Assembly: GCA_019614645.1 (NCBI GenBank)
Contig: JABWDB010000004.1
Location: forward strand, 14,756,001 to 14,820,000
Reading direction: 5' to 3'
DNA: 64,000 nt
DNA from: Stratiolaelaps scimitus
Lineage: Eukaryota; Arthropoda; Arachnida; Mesostigmata; Laelapidae
The notes beneath the pieces were generated by a model. The model was given only the letters and a program-made list of their open reading frames with translations. It had not been told where the DNA came from and did no database searches. The position numbers and the translations under genes were made by a program. Of this stretch, positions 22,600 to 34,633 are shown in pieces (position 1 is the first letter of the stretch; the number at the start of each line of letters is the position of its first letter).

Positions 22600-25458
22600 T
22601 TACGAAGGATTGGAGCTGCCCTGGGGGGCTGATCGTCTTGCATAGCAGAGGCATACTTCACCACTGCCGTGCTACTGACGTTAGCGTGCCGCAGCGTGGC
22701 GTAGCCTAACCCAGCCCAGCTCTGTGCTGCCCTGAACACAGCAGAATCTGGTGTCAGCAGCCGATGTGGACGTATGGCTTTGTGGGGTGCCGCTGCTTCC
22801 GTTCCTGTGCTGCGTTATGCTGTTGTAGCCCCCACACACGCACAGTTGCTTGCTATTCCTGCTGCTACCGCTGCCAGCACGATTTTTCTCGGCCAGGTCG
22901 TGGCTACTATTCGTGGTGGCTTCGTTTCGACGTGGATCCACGCAGCCAAATCTCGCGGCGGTTTCAGCTAAACCTGTCTCCCCATTATTTCTTGTCGGGT
23001 GTATATATGTGTGTGTGTGTGTGCTAAGACTGCCTTGCCTTTGCTTGAGTTACCCGAGCAGGCTTAAGCAGCAGAGCCGGGGAAAAAATCGAGGACTAAC
23101 GAGCGACGGACGTGCGGACGAAACACGATGATGAAACAGGATGAGGACCTGGCCACAGCGGTCCTCCACTTCCACCCCCCGAATGGCCCTATAGACGCGC
23201 TATCACTTCGGCTCGCCGTGGACTGCTCGTACCGCTGCCCACCGCTATCGACCTGGTGGTTGTCGGTGCCTGCCTTCGTTGTGGCAGCGTTATACTCACG
23301 CCTCGCGGCAGCAGGCCGGAGCTACGGCTGCAGACAACAAGGAAACGAGTGGAAGCTATTCTATTTAAGCGAAACAGATATCGTTCATTAAAACGACTAT
23401 CCAGTGCAGAGGGTGGTCTGCCTTCTCTAGGCTTTGCTTTGATGCGTACCTGCCTGCCATCGTGACGTTCGCGACCGAACGCTGCTTGCGCAGCCTGCAC
23501 AATGTTGCCATGCTAGAATCAACGTAATTGCCGTCTCTGGGAAACGATGCCAGTCGACGCAAACACGAGGGCCAGCGGAGCCGAAGTACATCGGCCTTTT
23601 GACACACACCTCATCGTTGTTTGAAAACGAAATCTACTGCACCCCGCTGAGAGGAAAAATCAAATAGAACGCATCGCTGTTTTTTGGCTACCTTTTTCTC
23701 TCGCGTCCTATCTTGTACGCGCGGCAATCGGCACCAGTAGCTCCGGTCATATGGACTCGTTGCCCGTCGGGCCGTTGTTACCGTTTCCATTTCCACCCCA
23801 CGTGTGTCTCCCTGCCCCCGCGTTGTCTGTCCTATCAACTGGCGGTGGCGTTCGTCTTCGGCTAGCTAGGGAACGTGCCCGCTGCCGGCTACGAGTGCAC
23901 AGGAGCGGGAGCGAAAGAATTAGTTGAAGGAAAAGTACGGCGGTAACCGCGGCGTTGCCGCCTGTCGCTGCCCACGGAAAACGGAACATCGGCTGAAGGA
24001 GAGAGAGAGAGAGAGACAGCAGGAGAGACGGTGCTCGAATAAGTAGAAGTAGAGGACGAAGAAAAAAAAGGAAGCCGCCGCTGGCGCAGCTGCCTGGCGG
24101 CGAAGGCAAGACGAGACAAGAGAAGAAGTGCGCGAGAATATATTTTCATTAGAGAATCGCCGAAACGTTTTTCAGGACGACGAACGACGGCTCGGAGCAG
24201 CATAGCAGCAGTGGCTGCAGGCGGGACTTGAGGCTGCTGCTCGAGACTGCGGCTACCACCGCGAATACCACACCACAGGATTGGGGGTTGAGGGTTGAAG
24301 GCGAGGGGATGCTCTGGCGCAGGAGGGACCACGAAAGGCCGCGAAGAGAGGGACCAAGAAGGAAAAGACAAAAGAGAAAAAGGGAGAACGAGGTGGCGGG
24401 GATCCCCATTGCTGCGTTCCGTTTCAATGACGATGGAGATATTACTACAGTTACCAGTACTACTACTACTGTTACTGCTGCTGCTGCTACCACAGCTGCT
24501 GCTACGAGAGGACGACAAAGACGGCGAGGCCGAGGACGCGGACCGAGACTTTAATTTGGCTTAGGAACAAACGCAACGATTCTTTCTGACAGCCGTTTCT
24601 AACCGGTGAACACGCCCGCACGTGCGCAGCGAGCAGATACAACTACCTATAAGGAGGAGCGTAATAATTTTTTTTTTTCGTCTCATCCAGGTGACTTCCC
24701 TCTTTGCAGCGCGGCGCGGCGCAGAGGAACAAGGTGGTGGACCCAGGCTTGGCTAGACGGCACATACCAATGAGATGAGATAGATTTGTGCAGCTGGCAC
24801 TGATCGTGGATTCCAGCGCCAGCGAGAACAGGGCGACGTATGGGCGTGTTCCAGAGGTGTTGGTCCACGGCAGGCTTGCGTTTTCCCATGAAAATTCGCT
24901 GCTGTTGTTCATTCGAAAAACGACACGTCGTACACCATGTAATTGCTGGAAACGATGCGTAAGCAAGATGTGCATGTATCTAACATTTTCCACTGTCTCT
25001 TGAATCCTTTTCCGGGAAAAGTACAATCTGTCTTTTGTGGAACTATCTCGCGTCATTCCCCCGGCTAAGTACATCAAAGAAGATGAACACAAACTGACAT
25101 AAATGTGAATACGCACGTATGCATGTGGAATGCTCGAGCAGTTGTGATGCGCGCAAGCAGCTATTTATTTATGCAGCTAATGTGACGAACATCCCAGTCG
25201 ACTCCGCTTGCATTACATAATGATAGGCCACATAGTAGACTTGAATTCTGTATGCAGACGGATGTATTATACATATGAGTGAGTCCGTAACAACAACGGA
25301 ATCCGTTGGTTTATCCCTATAACGCTTATGCGAACGCCTATACGGAGTCGTGTATGCTTGTGGATTAATTGAACGATGAGTATACATACGTATGTGTCAA
25401 ACATATCTCTGTGCATAATACGTCAGCATACAATATAGTTTCGCAAATTTACAATTAC

Positions 25459-25485
25459 ATAAATATCATTGAACATGATATTTAT
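25459..25485. other. perfect 11-bp AT-rich hairpin
   Basis: ATAAATATCAT (25459-25469) and ATGATATTTAT (25475-25485) are exact reverse complements around the 5-base loop TGAAC. Confidence 0.65.
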
Positions 25486-28400
25486 TCATGGAAAGCTAAT
25501 CCGTTGATCTTTTCCGCTTCCTATAGAAGCAAACTCTCCCCAGCTTCTCAGATATGTGAACTGTACCGCTCAGTGAACCGGCACACCGGGACATCTGCGT
25601 TCTCCTCTAAATACACGGAGTGAATGAAGGTAACCATCATAAGAGGGTCAGATGACTGTTATATATGTAATCTTAGAGGTTGTGAGTAAACCAACAGATC
25701 CGCGACACAGCACGACAACACCACCAAGTCGCTGCAACAATACCAAGCAGCCAAGGTATCAGGAATTCATCGTTGTTGTGTAGCGAGATAACACCGGGAG
25801 TCGGATACCGCCGTCTAGGCAGCAGCAAACATCCTGCATCACCCCGCAACCCATGTTCCTCTCTGTATATCTCTCACGACCATTACACAATGCACTGTGC
25901 CCTCACGCCGATCATGGTAATCGTCTGTGTACCACACGACGTCTGGGACAGGCGAATCCGCGCAGAGATGGCCCCGCCATGAGGAGGCAGAGACAGCGAG
26001 AGACGGTACACATGACCGCTGCAAACATCGAAAGCGGGGAAAGAGATCCCTACCTCCCTGGCTTCATCCCTCGCTTGCTGGCGATGATCTCACTATAATT
26101 GCGTGTTTGTGGCGGGCCACATTCGTCTCATCGCTATATTGCTCAGGGGTGCACGGTGATGCCAGCGTGGGATGTAGACGAAAGTACCGATGTGACCCCC
26201 GCAATCCTTTTGGCATGCTTTTGGCCGTCGCCCTCCACTTCACTCCAACCCGATAGGAACGTGAGGGTGAGAGAAAGGCGAAGACGACGAGTATCTAAAT
26301 CATCCGTAAAGCCTCGTGCTTGACTCAACGCCCCCGTCATATCGCCCCACCGCACAACAGCACATGTATCCAAACGCTGGTCCCAGAAGTCGCGTTTCGC
26401 CTTCGCGTACCAACGACGACCCTTGGACATGCGGACATGTTTTGTAGCGGTCGAGGGGCAGGAATCTTCAATGCAGACAGGGATGGTCATTTCCTTTGAG
26501 CTAGGAAGACCGAACAACACCCTTGAACAACTTGGAGCAATCGTTCGAGGGCACACGTACGCCGCCAGGGCTAGCTAAGCGACACAACTGCGACATGGGG
26601 GTCGTTATGTGGGGACGCGGCAGCCCCTTTGCAGAAGCAGTAGCAGCAGGAGAGGATTCACATTAGTCACGTTGTCCTCATTCGACGTTGTTGTCTTTTT
26701 CGCTGGAAAAGGCGACGCAGGCCAAGCAAGGCAAAGGCAACAACGGCATCGGTCGCCCCGACAGTGCCTGCCAAATGCTGGCCCGCGATGTTGTCCGGTC
26801 GCCATCTTGCTTTCTTCCCTTTCTGCCGTCTGCTTTGCCATCGTTTTCTCTCCATGTACAACGTCGCCATCGAAATCCTTGCCTAGGTTAGATGGGGGTA
26901 GATGGGGACCAACGACTTAGGGTTGGCTGCCACTGCTATCACCCTTTCACGCCATCTTTCAGCCTCATTCGCCTGCTGCTCTGTATGTATCTTCTCACGT
27001 TCTATTTTGCTACTTTCTGCTTAGTCTCACCCTGTGCTCTTTGCTTGCTTGCTCCCTCATTTTTGCTTGCCATCCCCTGCTTGGCCCCACTCGCTGTATG
27101 CTAGACACACGGCCACATCGCTTAAGGACGTTTTCGTCACTGGCCAGCCTCCTCTGCCCCTAATACTTGAGAGCGAGGCGGCGGTCAAGCAGCGGGCTTA
27201 CGTTGAGTCTTCTCTTCGTCTCATACCCTATCTTCTCCCGCCTGCTTCCTCGTGTTAGCGTTCCCCACCGCCCCCTTCTGCTTGTGCCACGTTCGCTTCA
27301 CCCTCTAGCCGCCTCGCTCTCTATAAGCCTCAATTACAGTCCGCTTGTTCATTGCCGAGCGAGCATTGTCGGGGTAGGGTCCGTAGCTGCCGCCCTGGAG
27401 CCGTCGCCTCAGACGTAACTCGCTGTCTTCCCATGAGGCGCGGTGAACTTAGCGACGTCGCCGTCGGTCGCCCTTGCCTCCGCCTCCGCCTGTACGTCTT
27501 CGTCACTGACAGCCCGGATGGACAGGCGGTGCCCGGCTGACCACTGCGGCGGTCGGCTGGCTGGCGCACACTTACGTAGGACCCTAACGTCTCGCCATAG
27601 GAACGATGGGGCGTTCGTTGGGGGCTAGGGGCGTGCAGATCGAGGAGCTGTAGGGGCTCAGAGTCCTACTAACTCGCTGGCCAAAGCGACGAGCGAAGCA
27701 AGTAAAGGGTGATAGTGATAGAGAGAGGAGGATGGAAGAGTGATCTTGCGGAAGAGAGAGACAGAGAGAGAGAGAAAACCGGCTGTGTATGTGTGGGTGT
27801 TTGTGCGTGTGCGAAAGGAACCAGAAAGGGGGAACCGAAGGGGAAGGACCGGCGGAAGACGAAAGCTTCGGCGATCCTTCGGCCAGTGGAGCAGTGTAAC
27901 TGAACGCGAACACGAAGCGGCTGAAGAACGTCACGCTGTCGGAGGCTGCTGGCTGCTGAAGAAGTGGTCAAGGGAAAAAAAAAAAGAGAAAGAGCAAAGA
28001 GAACGAATGCCCGGCACAATAAGGATGAATCGAAGCAAATGGAACGTACCATTAGGCAGATCCCACATCCACAACCCATTCCAGAACCCCACGGCTTCGT
28101 CCTGCGCTTCCGTCGTCGTCGTCCTGCTCACAGAACGCCTTGCCAGCAATGCCTCTTCATGTTGCCTTCGCCTTCTTCTCTGTTCGCTCTCACACTCTCA
28201 GTTAACGCGAGAAGAAAGTGAGGAAGCCCATCTTCTTCACTAGACATACCATGCACTGACCCAGCCAGAAACGACAGCCAGACGCCATCCAGGTCGCGAA
28301 CGCCACCGCGCCGCACCGCACTGTTCTGCACTGTGGGGCTACGTGCAAGTGTAACACCACTTAGCAGATGCAATGCGCCTTTTTGCCAGCGCCGTCGCCG

Positions 28401-30336
28401 CAGTAGCCGCCTTCTAAGAGCCGAGCCGAACCGGCTCGAGTTGGGCCGCGCTGGTCGGCCAGCCACGCGGCTGAGGGAGCCACATGGAGAGGGAGGGAGG
28501 GAGATCCAAACCGAGACGCGCACGAAGGAAGCGCAGCGGCAACAGAGCAACAGCAGCAAGTGTACTTAGTGCGTAGAATAACAACTGGCACGAACAGCGG
28601 ACGACGAGGGCGGCGAGCCTGGTAATCGTTGTCCGAATGACGCCATATAATGTGCTTTGCTTTATAATCACTGCTTTGCAACGTCGACTCGCCGTCCACA
28701 TAGGACTCTCGCCGTACTTCCCTCGATGGCAGTACATTCTTATAGAGAGGCAGACATGTGCATGTATATGTGTGTAGGCTTGTGAGTAGTTCGTAAATGT
28801 TGTTGGAAGGGTCGCTTTGGTCTCGTCAAAGGAACGGACGTTCATTCATTAATTCATTCAATGTATACGTTCAAATACGAACGTTTGCTCAGTTGTTTCA
28901 CCCTCGTAAGAGGACCTATTGAACGAGTATAATACGCCGCGTTCAAGTATAGAATAAATCATAGCAGTTGTGATCATTTGCAGTTGAATCAGCTGTGTAA
29001 GTATATACGAGCCATGTAAGTAGGCATAGACAAGCGCGCTGTATGCCGAATCTGTAGTTCTGCGCTATTTTTAGATGTACCAGAGGCACAACGTTTGGGG
29101 AAACCCATAATGAATAGCGTGATCACTATCATACAACTTGCAGGTACTCGTTATAATTAAATTTAGGCATAATCCTTACAGCCATTCATCGATGTTACAA
29201 TAACAACTGCTTTTACTATAGGGGAAGTTTCACGATTGCATATTGAGGCCCTCAATGCATTTACTATCGTCATCTATTTGCTGCGGCTCTTTCCGGTGTT
29301 TCCGGTCGAAAACAGCAATACACATAAATGGAATACTGCTTTTTTACTACATACAGTAATACCAGCTTTCGTAAGCCACGTAACGGCTAAGACATGGAAT
29401 CCCTCAATTGAGAACCAATGCACGCATGTACACGCCCACACACATATGAATCACCATCCTGTTATAACATGTATGATTATACAATGCGCAAGCATGTTCT
29501 ATGTGTAATTTGTGACCGCAGCGCTCCAACGCCTATACATAACACGATAGGCTTCTACTGGGACTTGGCGGGCGGTGGCCCGCGCGGTGGACCAATTATC
29601 TGTTTGGCTCTACATAGATTTAGCTTGGCTTCGGCCGATTCAGCTAAAGATACAAGGAAGCGGGCACCAGCCGAAGCGAACTTTGTTCCTCATTTTTCTT
29701 GCGCCATTCCCCTCCCACTCTGTCCATGCCTGCCTTCGATGCAAAGCTGGCTCCGTGATGTTAGAGCACGCGCGGACCATCCTGCTACCGAGATATTAAC
29801 TAAGTGTGGATAGCAATGTATACAGCGATGCATGCACCAGTCTGTCCATGCGGCAGTGTCCGCTGCAGTCTCGATGGAGGGAGCGTTTAAAAGGAGATTG
29901 AGCCATTTTTGAAACCGCCCCGTTCTTCTGTATACCCCTGCCTCCCAACCACCCCATGCCTCCCTGAAGCCGGAGACTTCCCGGAGGGGCCGTCGTTAAA
30001 ACTCGGGACTGGGTGCCACTGTGTGCAGTACATGAAGTCTCTCTCCCTCTCTCAGTTCTTCATATGATAAATATTATCCACATCTTCGCGCGCATACTCC
30101 AGCCCTAAGCGGGACGAGCATGTTCCCGCGTCTCTCATACGCTTGCGAACCTTCGGAGAGTGTCCGCAGGCGATGGTTGCCTGGTCGCACGAGAGCATGA
30201 GAGCTATGCATATGAACCAATGTGTATTAACAAGATTACGGGAATAATCATCAGTGGCGTGTTGGAGGCGTTCCCACTATCCGCCAGTAGCTGTAGTAGC
30301 CGGTAGTATCTAGTGCAGCGTGGGACGGTAGCGACA

Positions 30337-30364
30337 GCAACAACAGCAGCAGTAGCAGCAGCAG
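30337..30364. repeat. (CAG)n-rich tract
   Basis: Interrupted CAG units mixed with CAA and TAG triplets; further CAG units occur near 30440-30460. Confidence 0.85.
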
Positions 30365-30694
30365 CACTTGGGGTAATAGTTGTCGTAGTAGTTAATGTAG
30401 TATCGTAGCAGTAGTCGTGGTAGCGGAGATGCCGCCTGCAGCGGCAGCAGCAGCAGAACCAGTCGTCGTGGGACCAGCCGGTGAATCTCTCCTGCGCGCT
30501 GTCCAGTAGCAGCTTCAGTGACGGCGGCTTCAGCCGCCATTAGAGCTAATTAAGACCGCATAAACTCGCTCGTCTATCAGATGTGGAGCATGCACAGCAA
30601 ACTGGATGGCCAGTCAGTTGATGTGAGGCGGACAGCGCCGCGGCAAGCAAGGGGCAACAGGAGGAGGAGACTCACTATTCTGTATGGCGATCAG

Positions 30695-30777
30695 TTTATT
30701 TCTTGATCTCCAACTTGGGCCGACCACCGGCCCGAGGGAGAAACTCCTGTTGTGAATGTCAACCACAAGCATTCACA
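30695..30777 (-). mobile_element. three-hairpin module with antisense AATAAA, possible element 3' end
   Basis: On the minus strand an AATAAA (plus TTTATT, 30695-30700) sits between GATCA and TGATC arms, so it would lie in a hairpin loop. Next to it GGGCCG (30717-30722) pairs with CGGCCC (30728-30733), and then TGTGAATG (30751-30758) pairs with CATTCACA (30770-30777). Three perfect hairpins in about 90 bases around a polyadenylation signal resemble the 3' end of a retroelement transcript or a structured mRNA end. No reading frame runs into it, and no second copy is seen in the window. Confidence 0.35.
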
Positions 30778-31350
30778 GTTTTAAACCAAAACAGCATCAG
30801 CAACAACAAACGACCAGTAAACAACGATATCAATGGGCATGTATGTTCCATCAATATATAATAGGTAGTAAGCACCCATAGCGAATCTAATCTCAATACG
30901 ACGATTCACTGAGCTCAATTACCTATCGTGTCGTCAAGCTATAATATATCTTAATACCTTTGTCATTCGCGAACTGAATTCGGGTAAGGATATCCCTCCC
31001 ATTCACTATTTCGAATTCGCTTTCAACTTCAGTCACAAATATTCTGAGGACTGGCGAACGCCGAGGAAAGCATTCACTTCTTCCGTATTATTGTATTTAC
31101 CAGGTGCAGTTGTTCGTCTTCGTCGTCGTCGTCTTCGGCCGGTCCCGGCCTCTTCGGTACGCTCTTGTTTCGTTGGAAACGATTTTATCGCAACAGCTGA
31201 GCTAGGTAAAGCTTCCATTCATTAAGGAATCCCCATGTGGACGCCAAGCTGAGGCAGGCACGTAATGCACGACGAGGAACCTGCTTTCACTGCAGTAAGA
31301 GAAGACACCTGTTATCCGGAGGCGCATCGCTATTACCGATTTAATAAGAT

Positions 31351-31380
31351 GCTGCTGCTGCTGCTGCCGCCGCCGCCGCC
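31351..31380. repeat. compound (CTG)n(CCG)n tract
   Basis: About five GCT units run directly into about five GCC units. Compound tracts like this arise by mutation and spread inside one repeat. Confidence 0.95.
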
Positions 31381-34300
31381 ACTATGCCTGTTCCTATCCG
31401 GTCCGTGTATCGCAAGCGACGTATCCCGTGTCCCATCTGTCGCTAATATTATTTTCATGTTGATGAAGATGAGGAAGCGATACCCCCATCTCGTTCCCGC
31501 CGTTATTCAAAAATGACGTGCCCCTGACTATATCTTTTCCTCCTCACAGCAATAACACATACATGTTTTTGGATATTATATAGGATGAGGCGCCCCGGGA
31601 GAGGGGATACAGACGACGGGGTAGATAACAGTGGCGTCATTAAATGTGACAGCTCGCCGCAACTTTACGACTAGCTATGCTAACTTCTGGCATCGTCTAA
31701 GAATGGCTGCTAATGAAGCACGCGACTAGCCACACGAGATCAGGACATGATATGATATTATACCACATTACATACGCATCTCATGCAGTGGCGTAGTGAT
31801 ATCTAAGAGACTGCTCACGTAGTACGTTCACCGAATGAGAATCCGACGACTATCACAAGTGTATCGAGGGGGTGACAAAAACACGGTTGTCATCAGTCGT
31901 AGCTTTTTAGCTGACGTTTCAAGAAAATGCCACCGCTTGAAAATGACTTTGCACTGTTCTTTCTGCTGGTACTAGAAACTATTGCAGTTAACTCGGTGTC
32001 AATTGGCGTATACACTAGCGATAAGTGGCGTATACGCTAACAGCATAATTGTGCCTTTCCTGAAACGGCGTGCCAGTCATCAATGGCAGGTGGCAAGTGT
32101 TTTAAAAGGTCTCTCATAGGCCTATCCTTAGCCGCTACTAACTAATAGAATCTTCGGCTTCATGGACGCAAAGCGCAAAGAGGACTCCCAGATGGATCAT
32201 GACGTTTTTGGAGGTCAAATTGCAAGGTACGGCGCAAGTCAAGGAGAACGGTCCCGCCGTCCCTTGGCTCATTACACCGACCCGCTTTTCCAGAATGACT
32301 CCAACAGGTTGTAAAAGAGAAAATATCTAGAACCGGTAGATGTAACATGAAACAAGGAATTCCACATTATAGACATCGAATTATTTGAACTTCACCAAAT
32401 ATTTACATAACAAATCCATGATCAAAATATTTTTCACAGGGAGAAAAATGACGGGAACTAATTCACCGAACGACATAAAAGACAAGGCCTAACCAAATAT
32501 TAGTTGCTCTCAGCAAAAGCTGAGGCTCGATTTGTCCATATGCGAATATATGTGGTGGGTTTGGGTTCCAGGGGAGTTTATTGCAAATGTGTATAGATAA
32601 ACACATCTGAATAATACAGAAAGAGACCAAATAACACTGAAATGCAACAAACTGTATACAATTAATTCCTATTTATTTACTTGATGCTTTTTTTTAGAGG
32701 AGGAAAAAACTTGATGCTGACGAATTTTCTATTGTACTTTGTTAATATTTGGAAATTTCCATATGTCTTTATTGCCTTCCCAAATTTATAGCAGAATAAC
32801 ACAATTATTATTATTGTTATAATAAAAACAGATTTTATTCCTCATAAGCCTTATGGCACTGGCCTAACCTGCCTCTGCACCATTTTTCAGAGGTCGGACA
32901 GCGCAGGATAAACAGAATTCTGCCGCTTTTTCTCGCTAAATCTGCCCTTAGCCATCGTCACTCCTTAGCCAGAATACGTTGTCGAGAATCCCGCTACTAT
33001 TCCTCCAAGCCCGTAACTGTGTCCTCGACGGCGGGGGGGGTGCCGCTTAGTGATGGAGCTTCTATTGATCCGTTCTCTGCCGGCACACATTGCAGAGCGA
33101 ACTTTGCATCCCTCTGCATCCCTCTGCGACCACCACCGAGAGGAGCCGGCAGAAATTGTCAGAAATGTCGGTTCGCTCCAGAACGATCCATCTCGTTCGC
33201 TTTTCGCGTCGTCACAGCGGTGGCCATAGCGGCGTCGACGGTTGCGATGGTCAGCAGAAACTCAGGCGGCCGAGCCCGGCGGTTGCCTGGTCTGCAATTG
33301 AAGCGTCTGTCCCGATGTATGTTTATATTATAATAGATATATAGGTATTGTAACGTGTCTTACCTGCAAGCAGAGTGAATGCGGTAGAGGTACAAGTAAA
33401 ATAATGGCGTCGATAATCGAACTTTCAGCAATCGACACAACAATAGGCGGGCTACGATGGCGAGTGTAAGCACTGGCCAAAATCGTACGGACTTATCGTC
33501 TCCGGTATTAGCGCACCAGTATATTTACCTGAAAAGCGTAATAGAACGAGAAATATTAATGACGTATCGCCCAGACGCACTCTTGATGGTTAACGATTGC
33601 ACACACTCTTCGAGACATTTCACATTGCACGAGACATATAAGTGATATCTATGTAACACTCGTAGACGATCAAAGTAACGTCGATTAGCTGACGGCACAC
33701 AGCAGTCATTATTCGGACCTCCAAATCTTGATGCATAGCATGTGTATGCATAGAGTTTCGGTGAATCGCTCTCCACGCTCATGCACGCTACATACGAGCG
33801 CAAAAAATTATTATTGTTTTCTGTGGGGTTCGAAGTAAGCGTATGTATATATCGAACAAATTGCTCTGCAATATATTTAGTTCAAATTCCAAAAATAGCC
33901 CGGGGACTATGCAGAACGAATGGCATGCTGCGCTGTACGCGCTTTCAATTTTGTTCTATTTATGCAATGAAATTCATCTGGCATTGAGCAATGCACGGCA
34001 CATAAATTACCAATTTAATATTTGATGAAATATTCTATTCTATAATAATACATAGAAGTATAACGAAAGAAGCAAACATTGCATTCACATAAATTTAAAA
34101 GGACGGCCTCAAATAATTAGAGAAAACACAAAAGAATACAACAGAGGAAAGACGATTCGTAATTCCCCCGCCCCCCACCTGTGCGCCCTGTCGAAACGCA
34201 TGCGACGTGAAAGAAACAGAGCCAACGGCCGCGCGTAAAAAAATCACGGAGCCAACTCAGCCAATTCTCGAGAAAGCAGCAATAGCAACTGTATAGACTA

Positions 34301-34610
34301 CTCGTTCTCTGTGCCGGCAAGATCCAAGCTGCCCACCCTCAACTCCCAGGTCCTCGGGGCCTTCACCTCAAGCGGCGTGTGATATGTACGTTCGCAATGT
34401 ACGAGCTCGTGCGATGCTTGACTCGGCTTGGGAAGGGCTCTGGAAAGTTTTATAATGATGGCCATGCTGTCGTTGTTGACAGAAGCAGCAGTGACGACGA
34501 CGACGGCAGTGGTAGGGGCTAGGCGTTCTCAACGACATCGCGCGACGCTTCGGTGTACGCCGTCTCTGTGTACGTTTTTATTTCGAAGGGGAGTTCACTG
34601 TAGCGTTTCC

Positions 34611-34633
34611 ATATATATATATATATATATATA
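34611..34633. repeat. (TA)n microsatellite
   Basis: A pure TA run of about 23 bases. Confidence 0.97.

Larger units (their letters stand above)
21138..23999. other. non-coding stretch, no gene recognised
   Basis: No gene recognised. A CT run lies at 21952-21973. From about 22100 to 22700 the DNA is GC-rich and free of microsatellites, apart from a G10 run at 22331-22340, and is open in several frames on both strands (for instance 22130-22519 plus), none with a known signature. A perfect 9-bp hairpin lies at 22572-22599. Confidence 0.55.
24000..30690. other. non-coding stretch with strand-asymmetric purine/pyrimidine blocks
   Basis: No gene recognised. A short GA run opens the stretch (24000-24016) and CTG/CTA tracts lie at 24455-24510. 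A 157-codon minus-strand frame (24643-25116) contains one short stretch that could be an exon, discussed under findings. The plus strand is pyrimidine-rich at about 26940-27340 and purine-rich at about 27690-28010. An 11-bp hairpin is at 25459-25485 and CAG/CAA tracts at 30337-30364. Confidence 0.55.

Noticed and set aside
23889..24518. 209-codon minus-strand Ser-rich frame
   Set aside because: Its start is a CTG/CAG-derived Ser run and its end crosses a GA run; microsatellite-driven.
28481..28504. GGGAGGGAGGG as a quadruplex
   Set aside because: Only three G-triplets are present, one short of the usual four.
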